Shown: in pieces, positions 13,992 to 20,687 of the stretch
Layout: each line of letters opens with the position of its first letter
Position numbering within the stretch: the first letter of the stretch is position 1
NCBI GenBank assembly: GCA_943357975.1
Contig: CALRGS010000003.1
Span: forward strand, 1-27,504
From: Candidatus Nomurabacteria bacterium
Lineage (GTDB): Bacteria > Patescibacteriota > Minisyncoccia > Phycocordibacterales > UBA1006
Reading direction: 5' to 3'
Length of the DNA stretch: 27,504 nucleotides
Notes under the pieces: model-generated
What the model saw: the letters and a program-made list of their open reading frames with translations, nothing else
Database searches by the model: none
What the model was told of the DNA's origin: nothing
Translations under genes and position numbers: made by a program

Positions 13992-15191
13992 ATGGCAGGT
14001 GAATTTACACGAACAAAGCCTCACGTAAACGTGGGTACTATTGGTCACGTTGACCACGGTAAAACAACATTAACAGCTGCAATTTTGAAGGTTCTCTCAC
14101 GAGCAGGTGAAGGATATTCAGCTAAATTGGTAGGTATTGATGGAATCGATAAGGCTCCAGAAGAAAAGGCACGAGGAATTACAATTGCCCTTTCTCACAA
14201 CGAGTACGAAACACCAACACGTCACTACGCTCACATCGATGCTCCAGGACACGCTGACTACATCAAAAACATGATTACAGGTGCCGCTCAGATGGACGGT
14301 GCGATCATTGTAGTAGCTGCGACTGATGGTGCGATGCCACAGACACGAGAACACATTTTGCTTGCTAAGCAGGTAGGAGTACCAAAGATCATCGTTTTCC
14401 TAAACAAGGTAGACATGGTTGATGATGCTGAAATGTTGGACTTGGTTGAAATGGAGCTCCGAGAAATCCTTACCAAGAACGGATACGATGGTGATAATAC
14501 ACCAGTAATCCGAGGTTCAGGACTTAAGGCTTTGGAATCAGCTGACAACAGCGATCCTTACGCTCAAAAAGTTCTGGAATTGGTAAACGCTTTGGATACT
14601 TACTTCCCAGAACCAGTTCGAGATTTGGACAAGCCTTTCCTTATGCCAATCGAGGACGTATTCTCTATTGAAGGACGAGGAACTGTAGTAACAGGAAAAA
14701 TTGAACGAGGAATCATCAAGGTTGGTGAGGAAATCGAAGTTGTAGGTATTAACCCAACTCAGAAGACCACAGTAACTGGAGTTGAAATGTTCAACAAATC
14801 ACTTCAACAGGGACAAGCTGGAGATAACGCTGGAATTCTCCTCCGAGGTCTTAAGAAAGAAGATCTTACCCGAGGACAAGTTCTTGCAAAAACAGGCACA
14901 GTAACTCCACACACAGAATTTGAATGTGAAGCCTACATTTTGAAGAAAGAAGAAGGAGGACGACACACACCATTTATTCAAGGTTACAAGCCACAGTTCT
15001 ACATCCGAACAACAGATGTAACTGGAGAGGTTACTCTTCCAGAAGGAACTCAGATGGTTATGCCAGGAGATACTTTGAAATTCAAAGTAAAACTTCTTGC
15101 ACCAGTAGCTCTTGAGGACAACTCTCGATTTGCTATCCGAGAAGGAGGTAAGACTGTAGGAGCTGGAGTAGTAACCAAAATCATTGCTTAA
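13992..15191 (+). CDS. tuf: Elongation factor Tu
   Basis: A 399-residue GTPase delivering aminoacyl-tRNA to the ribosome. G motifs: GHVDHGKT (18-25), RGITI switch I, DAPGH (usually DCPGH), NKVD, and GSGLKAL in the place of the usual SALK. Domains II and III are complete, with GRGTVVTGKIERG and the end VGAGVVTKI. Length is close to the usual 394. Of 16 arginines, 15 are CGA and one CGT, an extreme bias. In many bacteria the order is rpsL-rpsG-fusA-tuf-rpsJ; here fusA is missing and rpsL-rpsG lies 10 kb downstream. The ATG is preceded by AT-rich sequence without a well-placed Shine-Dalgarno. Confidence 0.98.
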   Translation: MAGEFTRTKPHVNVGTIGHVDHGKTTLTAAILKVLSRAGEGYSAKLVGIDGIDKAPEEKARGITIALSHNEYETPTRHYAHIDAPGHADYIKNMITGAAQMDGAIIVVAATDGAMPQTREHILLAKQVGVPKIIVFLNKVDMVDDAEMLDLVEMELREILTKNGYDGDNTPVIRGSGLKALESADNSDPYAQKVLELVNALDTYFPEPVRDLDKPFLMPIEDVFSIEGRGTVVTGKIERGIIKVGEEIEVVGINPTQKTTVTGVEMFNKSLQQGQAGDNAGILLRGLKKEDLTRGQVLAKTGTVTPHTEFECEAYILKKEEGGRHTPFIQGYKPQFYIRTTDVTGEVTLPEGTQMVMPGDTLKFKVKLLAPVALEDNSRFAIREGGKTVGAGVVTKIIA

Positions 15192-15247
15192 AGAAATTTA
15201 AAAATTCGTCAACGCCCGAAAGGGTCAGAAGAATTTTTGAAATTTCT
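15192..15247 (+). promoter_or_regulatory. Long intercistronic hairpin between tuf and rpsJ
   Basis: AGAAATTT-AAAAATTC (15192-15207) pairs with GAATTTTT-g-AAATTTCT (15231-15247): 16 base pairs with one bulged G. It encloses a CCC-GAAA-GGG mini-hairpin. It starts directly after the tuf stop codon. It may be an RNase processing site, an mRNA stabiliser, or an attenuator separating tuf from the ribosomal genes. It lacks a terminal U-run, so it is not a simple terminator. Confidence 0.65.
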
Positions 15248-15264
15248 GAAAAGTTAAAAATTAT

Positions 15265-15603
15265 ATGGCTACTAAATCAAAGACAGAATCTGCAGTTGCA
15301 GGCGGAATCCGCATTCGTGTCCGAGCTTACGAGAGTAAAATCCTCGATGCTTCGGTAAAACAAATCATGGATGTAGCGGCTCGTCACGACGCTCAGATTC
15401 GAGGACCGGTCCCACTTCCTAACGAAATTAAGAAGTACACCGTAAACCGTTCAACATTCGTTCACAAGGACGCTCGTGAACAGTTTGAAATTCGAGTTCA
15501 CAAACGACTCATCGACATCTTGAATCCAAATCCAAAATTGATTGAAGCATTGGGAACAATGAATCTTCCAAGTGGAGTTGAGGTTGATATGAAGATGATG
15601 TAA
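15265..15603 (+). CDS. rpsJ: 30S ribosomal protein S10 (uS10)
   Basis: A 112-residue uS10, also known as NusE in antitermination with NusA and NusB. The core begins IRIRVRAYESKILD (16-29). It contains IRGPVPLP (45-52), the extended-loop region KKYTVNRSTFVHKDAREQFE, and HKRLIDI. It ends SGVEVDMKMM. The first 14 residues (MATKSKTESAVAGG) are a short extension over the usual 102-105 residues. The AT-rich stretch before the ATG has no Shine-Dalgarno. Confidence 0.97.
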   Translation: MATKSKTESAVAGGIRIRVRAYESKILDASVKQIMDVAARHDAQIRGPVPLPNEIKKYTVNRSTFVHKDAREQFEIRVHKRLIDILNPNPKLIEALGTMNLPSGVEVDMKMM

Positions 15604-15629
15604 TCCTTACCCGGCTCGCTGCGCGATCC

Positions 15630-15672
15630 ACCCTCTCCACGATAGTGGAGAGGGTCGCCTCCGAAGGAGGCG
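15630..15672. repeat. GC-rich double-palindrome repeat between rpsJ and rplC
   Basis: ACCCTCTCCAC (15630-15640), loop GATA, GTGGAGAGGGT (15645-15655): 11 perfect pairs. Directly after, CGCCTCC (15656-15662), GAA, GGAGGCG (15666-15672): seven pairs. The GGGGTGAGGA tail is typical of repeats of this style. Its GC content contrasts with the surroundings, suggesting a mobile or dispersed repeat that settled inside the operon. Confidence 0.8.
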
Positions 15673-15706
15673 GGGTGAGGACTTGAAAATTATTAAAACA
15701 ATCAAG

Positions 15707-15749
15707 TTGGCAGTAGTACAAGATACAGTCTCGCGAAAGTGGGAGCCAA
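15707..15749 (+). promoter_or_regulatory. Bulged GNRA hairpin just before rplC
   Basis: TTGGC (15707-15711) pairs with GCCAA (15745-15749). TCTCGC (15729-15734), tetraloop GAAA, GTGGGA (15739-15744) stacks on it, with a 17-base one-sided bulge. It ends 11 bases before the rplC ATG. Placement suggests translational control of uL3, but two of the pairs are G-U. Confidence 0.4.
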
Positions 15750-15760
15750 CCAATGAAACT

Positions 15761-16384
15761 ATGAAATTTATTCTAGGAGAGAAGGTTACTATGACCCAAT
15801 ACTTCGACGCAACAGGAATCGCCTCTGGCGCAACCATCGTCAAGGCAGGGCCAGCAGTAGTCACTCAAATCAAAACCGCTGACAAGGACGGGTACACAGC
15901 CATTCAGGTTGGATACGGAGTTCGTAAAGTAAAAAATATTGCAAAGCCACAAATCGGACACTTCAAAGACCTCGGAAACTTTATGTACACTCGAGAATTT
16001 CGAGTGAGTCCTGAAGAGGTTGCAAATTACACAGTTGGTCAAGCAATTGACACTGTGGCATTCGCAGCTGGTGATACTATCCGCGTGAGTGGAGTATCAA
16101 AAGGTAAAGGATTCCAAGGAGGGGTGAAGCGTCACGGATTCCACGGAGGTCCACGGTCACACGGTCAGAAGCACTCTGAACGTGAACCAGGATCAATCGG
16201 AGGATCGGGTGGACGAGCAGGAGGACGTGTGGCTAAAGGTATGCGCATGGCCGGACGAATGGGATCAGATTTGATCACGGTTCGAAACCTTACAGTTCTT
16301 GCAGTCGACAAGGCAACCAATACTATGGTTATCAAGGGTGCTGTTCCAGGTAAAACAGGAACACTTCTTGAAATCATCGGATAA
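15761..16384 (+). CDS. rplC: 50S ribosomal protein L3 (uL3)
   Basis: A 207-residue uL3, an early assembly protein near the peptidyl transferase centre. Start MKFILGEKVTMTQYFD at 15761 matches the family N-terminus; an upstream TTG at 15683 would add 26 unlike residues over the leader hairpin. Family features are VSKGKGFQGGVKRHGFHGG, then the conserved HGQKHSEREPGSIGG (Gln of the methylated GQ site present), MAGRMG and the end VPGKTGTLLEI. Length is normal (about 209). rplD follows after four bases. Confidence 0.97.
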   Translation: MKFILGEKVTMTQYFDATGIASGATIVKAGPAVVTQIKTADKDGYTAIQVGYGVRKVKNIAKPQIGHFKDLGNFMYTREFRVSPEEVANYTVGQAIDTVAFAAGDTIRVSGVSKGKGFQGGVKRHGFHGGPRSHGQKHSEREPGSIGGSGGRAGGRVAKGMRMAGRMGSDLITVRNLTVLAVDKATNTMVIKGAVPGKTGTLLEIIG

Positions 16385-16388
16385 TTAT

Positions 16389-17111
16389 ATGGCAACTAAA
16401 AAAACAACAGCTAAAAAAGTAGCTAAGAAAGTTGAAGCTACGGATCTCAACAATGCTGTTTACAGTATTGCTGGGAAAGAGGTTTCAAAAATCTCTCTTC
16501 CAGAAACAATCTGGGGATTGCCATGGAATGCTGACTTGGTTCACCAAGTGGTAACAGGTATGCAGTCAAACGCACGAACAGGTCTTGCTGATTCACGAGG
16601 ACGAGCAGATGTTTCCGGAGGAGGTAAAAAACCTTGGCAACAGAAAGGAACAGGTCGCGCACGACACGGTTCAAGTCGGTCACCGATTTGGAAAGGTGGA
16701 GGTGTGACTCATGGTCCGCTCGCTGAAAAGAATTATGCTAAGAAGATTAACAAGAAGACTCGAGCAAAAGCATTATTCGTTGCGCTTTCTCAAAAACTGC
16801 GTGACGGGAAGGTTTTGTTTGTAGACTCTCTTGACCTTAAAGCAATAAAAACCAAAGACGCGATGAGTGCCTTGGTAAATCTTGCAAAAGTTGAAGGATT
16901 CAAAACTTTGAACACGAAGAAAGACAATAACGTTTTCCTTATTGTTCCAAAGAAAACAGATGCAACAGCGAAGAGTTTCCGAAATATTTTCCATGTAACA
17001 TTGGAGGACGTTCGCAACTTGAACCCTGTTGATGTGTTGAATTACCGATACTTGGTAGTTGCGGCACCAGAAGAGTCGAACAAGGTATTAGAAACTAAGC
17101 TCGCTAAATAA
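16389..17111 (+). CDS. rplD: 50S ribosomal protein L4 (uL4)
   Basis: A 240-residue uL4. In E. coli L4 also represses the S10 operon; whether it does here is unknown. An Ala/Lys-rich N-terminal extension (MATKKTTAKKVAKKVEAT) precedes the core LNNAVYSIAGKEVSKISLPE. The exit-tunnel loop is conserved: RTGLADSRGRADVSGGGKKPW, QKGTGRARHGSSRSPIWKGG. The C-terminal globular part contains RDGKVLFVDSL and DVLNYRYLVVAAP. The ATG at 16389 is four bases after the rplC stop; upstream in-frame codons lie inside rplC. Confidence 0.96.
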   Translation: MATKKTTAKKVAKKVEATDLNNAVYSIAGKEVSKISLPETIWGLPWNADLVHQVVTGMQSNARTGLADSRGRADVSGGGKKPWQQKGTGRARHGSSRSPIWKGGGVTHGPLAEKNYAKKINKKTRAKALFVALSQKLRDGKVLFVDSLDLKAIKTKDAMSALVNLAKVEGFKTLNTKKDNNVFLIVPKKTDATAKSFRNIFHVTLEDVRNLNPVDVLNYRYLVVAAPEESNKVLETKLAK

Positions 17112-17115
17112 TTCT

Positions 17116-17439
17116 ATGGCAACCAAAAAAGTTTCAAAGAAGGAAGAAGCAAAAGAAGTTTCTGTTCCTAAGTCGGCGTTCATCCTAGGTCCACGTATTA
17201 CCGAAAAGGCTGCTTACGCAAGTGAAAACAATGTATTTGTATTCAACGTTGCACCTGATGCGAACAAAATTCAAATTAGAAAGGCAATCAAGGATACTTA
17301 CAAAGTAACGCCAACAAAAATTGCTATCGTGGTTAACAAACCAAAGACAGTAGTTTTCCGAGGACGACTTGGTAAAAAATCAGGATTCAAGAAGGCGTAT
17401 GTAACCTTGAAAAAGGGAGATACGATTGAATTGAACTAA
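17116..17439 (+). CDS. rplW: 50S ribosomal protein L23 (uL23)
   Basis: A 107-residue uL23, at the polypeptide exit where trigger factor and SRP dock. After a Lys/Glu-rich extension (1-16) the core has GPRITEKAAYASENNVFVF, the RKAIKDTYKV helix, and VTPTKIAIVVNKPK with GRLGKKSGFKKAYVTLKKGDTIE. Four bases separate it from rplD. In most bacteria rplB follows directly; here a terminator and two unrelated genes intervene. Confidence 0.96.
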   Translation: MATKKVSKKEEAKEVSVPKSAFILGPRITEKAAYASENNVFVFNVAPDANKIQIRKAIKDTYKVTPTKIAIVVNKPKTVVFRGRLGKKSGFKKAYVTLKKGDTIELN

Positions 17440-17441
17440 TG

Positions 17442-17474
17442 AAATAAAAACTCCCGAGAGGGAGTTTTTATTTT
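17442..17474. terminator. Bidirectional terminator after rplW
   Basis: AAATAAAAACTCCC (17442-17455), loop GAGA, then GGGAG and TTTTTATTTT. It ends the tuf-rplW unit and also serves the convergent gene, whose TAA stop lies in the right arm. Confidence 0.92.
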
Positions 17475-18043
17475 GTAGCACTAGTGATCACGTTCTCTTG
17501 GAGGTCTATGGTAATAAGTCGCATTGGACTATTTTGGATACTAGAGGCTGCATCAGGAGTTGTGACAAAACAAGAAGCTTGGGCATCGAGGTATCTTCCA
17601 TCAGAAGAAATCCGAAGGGGTGACCAGAGAGGTTTAGACTCGGGAGGGCAGAAATCGGTAAGGATTTCAGGTACGATGAACAGTGTTCCTTGTCTGAATA
17701 CAAGGCGGTTTCCTACGAATTCGTAATTAAGAATGTCGTCAGTAGGATGTTGTTTGTTGTACATATCCTCTTTTGCTTGTATGGTTCGTTCGTGCTTCAT
17801 AAATCGAATGTCTGCCTTTCGTTCGCTTTTCAAATAAGATCCGTAGCATACTATCGCAATGAGTATTAATGCAATGGCGGCTCGGGTATTTTTTGAAAGA
17901 CCCGCAAGAGGTTTTTGATCCTCTGGAAGATCTATAATTTTCTTGAGAATTTTCCATTGCAAGTACCCTCTGATAATGACGAGTATCAACCCTGTGATAA
18001 ATATGACGAAAAATATTGTAATGATGAGTGTTTCAGAGCTCAT
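17468..18043 (-). CDS. Membrane protein of unknown function inside the S10 cluster
   Basis: A 191-residue protein, not recognised. Two hydrophobic segments (about 5-26 and 53-70) flank a short charged loop; the remaining 120 residues form a mixed domain without known motifs but with two cysteines. It is transcribed against the ribosomal genes and sits between rplW and rplB. Its ATG (18043) is preceded by TGcTATACT ending exactly six bases upstream, so a leaderless mRNA is likely. Confidence 0.7.
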   Translation of the reverse strand: MSSETLIITIFFVIFITGLILVIIRGYLQWKILKKIIDLPEDQKPLAGLSKNTRAAIALILIAIVCYGSYLKSERKADIRFMKHERTIQAKEDMYNKQHPTDDILNYEFVGNRLVFRQGTLFIVPEILTDFCPPESKPLWSPLRISSDGRYLDAQASCFVTTPDAASSIQNSPMRLITIDLQENVITSATK

Positions 18044-18049
18044 AGAGAG

Positions 18050-18058
18050 AGTATAGCA
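18050..18058 (-). promoter_or_regulatory. Extended -10 for leaderless transcript of the gene at 17468-18043
   Basis: On the minus strand TGcTATACT occupies 18058-18050, followed by CTCTCT and the ATG at 18043. Predicted +1 is the A of the ATG. No convincing -35. Confidence 0.6.
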
Positions 18059-18163
18059 TAGCCTGAAAAGTCCTGATAAAGATTTCTTGAGAAAAAATTG
18101 ATATGGATTTTATCTCGGTTTGGTAGGGTAAGAGTATTATTCATTATAAACAATAGTATTTTT

Positions 18164-18925
18164 ATGAAACAAAAACCAAAAGATAAAAATGTAGCATTAT
18201 TTGAGAGATATTATATCCGTCGAATGTATGACGAGGGGTTAGAAAAGTGGTTATTTTCCGTGGTAGATATTTTAGGAGCATTACTAGACCAGGCTGATCA
18301 TCGGAAGTCTCAAAGTTATTGGACAACCTTGAAGGGGAGGTTAAAAATGGAGGGAAGTCAGTTGGTCACAAAATGTGACCAACTGAAGATGATGGCTGCT
18401 GATGGTAAATTTTATAAAACCGATGTTGCAGATACAGAGACGATTCTTCGTCTTATACAATCCGTTCCAAGCCCTAAAGCAGAGCCTTTTAAGCTCTGGC
18501 TTGCTAAGGTTGGGTATGAGCGTATGCAAGAAATTGCAAATCCAAAACTTGCGACAAGTCGAATGCGCTTGATGGGGAAAGAAATGCGGAATAAGTTGAC
18601 GGATTATTGGAGCTCGCATGGAATTAAAAAAGAACAAGAATTTGCAATTCTTACCAACCTTATCCATCAAGAATGGGCAGGGATTTCAGTTCAGAAACAT
18701 AAAAAACTCAAAGGGCTTGGCAAGCAAAATTTAAGGGATCACATGAATGAAGCAGAAGTCATCTTTACAGCTCTTGCTGAAATGGCAACACGACATATTG
18801 CAGAACATGCTTCTGCGACAGGGTTACAAGAAAATATCAAGGCTGGTAAGTCGGGAGGATTGGTTTCCAAGAAAGCAAAAGGAGCGCTTGAGAGCCGGTT
18901 GACAAAACCTTACAATTTGCTATAG
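18164..18925 (+). CDS. Bro-N domain (phage antirepressor-type) protein
   Basis: A 253-residue protein of the Bro-N/antirepressor family related to DinD-like proteins. The BRO N-terminal domain covers about residues 10-115: EKWLFSVVDILGALL, QSYWTTLKGRLKMEGSQLV, AADGKFYKTDVADTETILRL and PSPKAEPFKLWLAKVGYERM. The C-terminal part (about 120-253) has LTDYWSSHGI, the KGLGKQNLRDHMNEAEVIF block and a Gly/Lys-rich end. Members occur in phages and as stand-alone bacterial genes, with presumed DNA-binding or regulatory roles. The start at 18164 gives a family-like N-terminus. It is unusual to find such a gene between rplW and rplB. Residues around SQLVTKCDQL are encoded by a perfect 13-bp inverted repeat, and the 3' end contains the rplB promoter. 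Confidence 0.85.
   Translation: MKQKPKDKNVALFERYYIRRMYDEGLEKWLFSVVDILGALLDQADHRKSQSYWTTLKGRLKMEGSQLVTKCDQLKMMAADGKFYKTDVADTETILRLIQSVPSPKAEPFKLWLAKVGYERMQEIANPKLATSRMRLMGKEMRNKLTDYWSSHGIKKEQEFAILTNLIHQEWAGISVQKHKKLKGLGKQNLRDHMNEAEVIFTALAEMATRHIAEHASATGLQENIKAGKSGGLVSKKAKGALESRLTKPYNLL
18358..18386. repeat. Perfect 13-bp inverted repeat inside the Bro-N gene
   Basis: TCAGTTGGTCACA (18358-18370), AAA, TGTGACCAACTGA (18374-18386). It encodes QLVTKCDQL, a segment that is conserved in the family, so the symmetry arises partly from the protein sequence. It could still act as an operator or mRNA hairpin. Confidence 0.9.
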
Positions 18926-18926
18926 T
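18899..18926 (+). promoter_or_regulatory. Promoter of rplB
   Basis: -35 TTGACA (18899-18904), 16 bases, extended -10 TGcTATAGT (18918-18926), inside the end of the Bro-N gene. The predicted start near 18933 gives a leader of about 145 bases. Confidence 0.8.
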
Positions 18927-18932
18927 CTCACT

Positions 18933-19077
18933 TGTCACAAATCACTCAAAAAGTTGGTTACGACAGAGATTTAGGCAATCTCATATTACAAAGTCATCTT
19001 ACCGGAAAGCCTTATCGGTAATTGAATCCGTCGAAAGACGGATGAAGATCCGCCGTAGAGGCGGATGGAGAAAATAT
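18933..19077 (+). promoter_or_regulatory. Structured leader of rplB with four hairpins
   Basis: In order: GAGATT/AATCTC (18966-18982); TTACCG/CGGTAA (18999-19021); ATCCGTC-GAAA-GACGGAT (19026-19043); ATCCGCC-GTAGA-GGCGGAT (19048-19066). The last two form a 22-base tandem repeat in which the T-A pair of one stem is C-G in the other, a compensated change. GGAG (19067-19070) follows, seven bases before the ATG. This is one of the few plausible Shine-Dalgarno sites in the window. Confidence 0.7.
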
Positions 19078-19926
19078 ATGAAACACTATAAACCAACATC
19101 AAAGTCACGACGAATGATGTCAGTGGTAACCTATAAAGGGGTTATTACGACTAATGAGCCACACAAGGCGCTTACATTCGGACGTGCAAAACACGCAGGA
19201 CGAAACAACCGAGGTATTGTAACAGTTCCACACCAAGGAGGAGGGAACAAGAATCTCTACCGAATGGTTGACTTCAAGTTCGAAAAGAAAAATATTCCAG
19301 CTAAGGTAGAAACTATCGAGTACGATCCAAACCGAACAGGTTTCATCGCCTTGATTTGTTACCGAGATGGAGAACGACGTTACATGATTGTACCGGCCGA
19401 TGTAAAAGTTGGTGATGTAATCACAGTAGCAGCAGATGCTCCATTGAAACCTGGAAACCGATTGCCATTGCGATCAATTCCAGTAGGAACATTTATTTAC
19501 AATATTGAAATCTATCCAGAAGCTGGAGCCAAAATGGTTCGATCAGCTGGAAACTTTGCACAGTTGCAAGGTCACGACAACGGAAAGGTTCAGATCAAGC
19601 TCCCTTCAGGAGAAATTCGAACCGTCTCTGATACTTGTTGGGCATCAGTGGGAACCGTTTCTAACGGGGAACACCAGTTGGTAAACCGAGGTAAGGCTGG
19701 AAAGTCTCGATGGCTTGGAATTCGTCCAACCGTTCGAGGATCAGCAATGAACCCAGTAGACCACCCACACGGAGGAGGAGAAGGAGCCCAAGGAATTGGT
19801 CTCCGACGTGGTCCAAAGACTCGTCACGGAAAGCAGGCATACGGTGTGAAAACCCGACGCCCAAAGAAGTACTCAAACTACGCAATTATCACTCGTCGCA
19901 AGACAAAGCGAAATACGCCAAATTAG
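19078..19926 (+). CDS. rplB: 50S ribosomal protein L2 (uL2)
   Basis: A 282-residue uL2, essential for subunit joining and the peptidyl transferase region. Start MKHYKPTSKSRRMMS at 19078 gives a family-like N-terminus; an ATG at 19042 lies within the leader hairpins. The RNA-binding domain contains HAGRNNRGIVTVPHQGGG and YRMVDFKF, and the SH3-like part contains GNRLPLRSIPVG. The conserved histidine motif AMNPVDHPHGGGEG is intact. Length is slightly above the usual 273-277. It has its own promoter, leader and terminator, separated from both rplW and rpsS. Confidence 0.97.
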   Translation: MKHYKPTSKSRRMMSVVTYKGVITTNEPHKALTFGRAKHAGRNNRGIVTVPHQGGGNKNLYRMVDFKFEKKNIPAKVETIEYDPNRTGFIALICYRDGERRYMIVPADVKVGDVITVAADAPLKPGNRLPLRSIPVGTFIYNIEIYPEAGAKMVRSAGNFAQLQGHDNGKVQIKLPSGEIRTVSDTCWASVGTVSNGEHQLVNRGKAGKSRWLGIRPTVRGSAMNPVDHPHGGGEGAQGIGLRRGPKTRHGKQAYGVKTRRPKKYSNYAIITRRKTKRNTPN

Positions 19927-19939
19927 TATTTTATAAAAT

Positions 19940-19989
19940 CACTCCTCAATCCAGTAGGTCATTCTGCTGGATGAGGGGTGTTTTTGTTT
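19940..19989 (+). terminator. Terminator after rplB
   Basis: CACTCCTCAATCCAG (19940-19954) pairs with CTGGATGAGGGGTG (19967-19980), one unpaired A, followed by TTTTTGTTTT. Confidence 0.9.
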
Positions 19990-19994
19990 TCCTG

Positions 19995-20003
19995 TGATAT
20001 GAT
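19995..20003 (+). promoter_or_regulatory. Extended -10 for the gene at 20020
   Basis: TGaTATGAT (19995-20003) directly after the rplB terminator; start predicted near 20010, ten bases before the ATG at 20020. No -35 is recognisable. Confidence 0.45.
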
Positions 20004-20019
20004 GATTAAAAATGTACCT

Positions 20020-20625
20020 ATGGATGATAATGCTACCTTTGGAACAATTACTCATTACGAGGTATTAGAACATCTCAAACAGTACATAAAAACTTTCAAG
20101 CAATGTTTCAAAAGAGAGGGGGGATATCGTACCCTTGCTTTGAGGAATGTTGAAAATATTGGAATAGTGACTCATTTGTGTGATTTTACAAATGATCAGG
20201 TGTACTGTGAGGCAATTTCGTACCTTCTCCAAAAACCTCGAGGGAAATGTAGTATCTCCCGAGATGAAGAAACCTTTCGTGCTGAAAGAGGGTCCGAGTG
20301 GACTTGTTTCTTGGTTTACACTAAGAAACTGATTAATGAGCATGAAGGTTCGATTAATTACCTGACGAAAGTCAGTGAAGATTTTTCCCTAGGGAAAACC
20401 GACGGCTTTCCAAAAAAAGGAGAGCAGCGATTGATGATGCTTCACAATGAACTGAGACGCTTGTTTCTTACTCAAAGAGGAACGTTTCTTCTTGAAAATA
20501 CTTTGAAATTCCTTTCAGAGTATTACAAGGATGAGGTACGTAAATCCTCAGGGGAATTCTTTACATTCCCTATGGGGGTGCATGAAGTCCCGATTCCTTC
20601 ATCTGCGAAGAGACAAGATCACTAA
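20020..20625 (+). CDS. Soluble protein of unknown function between rplB and rpsS
   Basis: A 201-residue cytosolic protein, not recognised. It appears helical in its first and last thirds, with several Cys (near positions 34, 60, 69, 83 and 101) in no obvious zinc pattern. No membrane segment. The ATG at 20020 is chosen because earlier in-frame ATGs (19999, 20002) overlap the -10 box. It interrupts the usual rplB-rpsS adjacency and is followed by a terminator, so it is its own unit. Confidence 0.65.
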   Translation: MDDNATFGTITHYEVLEHLKQYIKTFKQCFKREGGYRTLALRNVENIGIVTHLCDFTNDQVYCEAISYLLQKPRGKCSISRDEETFRAERGSEWTCFLVYTKKLINEHEGSINYLTKVSEDFSLGKTDGFPKKGEQRLMMLHNELRRLFLTQRGTFLLENTLKFLSEYYKDEVRKSSGEFFTFPMGVHEVPIPSSAKRQDH

Positions 20626-20650
20626 AAGGCTGCCTGATGGGGTCTTTTTT
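20624..20650 (+). terminator. Terminator before the rpsS unit
   Basis: AAGGCT(G)CC pairs with GGGGTCTT across loop TGAT, with one bulged G and G-U pairs, then TTTTTT. Confidence 0.7.
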
Positions 20651-20652
20651 AT

Positions 20653-20681
20653 TTGACAACCCACCCTTTATTTGTTAGGAT
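20653..20681 (+). promoter_or_regulatory. Promoter of the rpsS-rplE unit
   Basis: -35 TTGACA (20653-20658), 17 bases, extended -10 TGtTAGGAT (20673-20681). Start predicted near 20688. Confidence 0.8.
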
Positions 20682-20687
20682 TGCGGT

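Noticed and set aside
15683..15760. TTG start for rplC at 15683
   Set aside because: uL3 begins MKFILG at 15761; the extra residues overlap the leader hairpin.
19042..19077. ATG at 19042 as rplB start
   Set aside because: The added residues derive from the tandem hairpins and do not match uL2.
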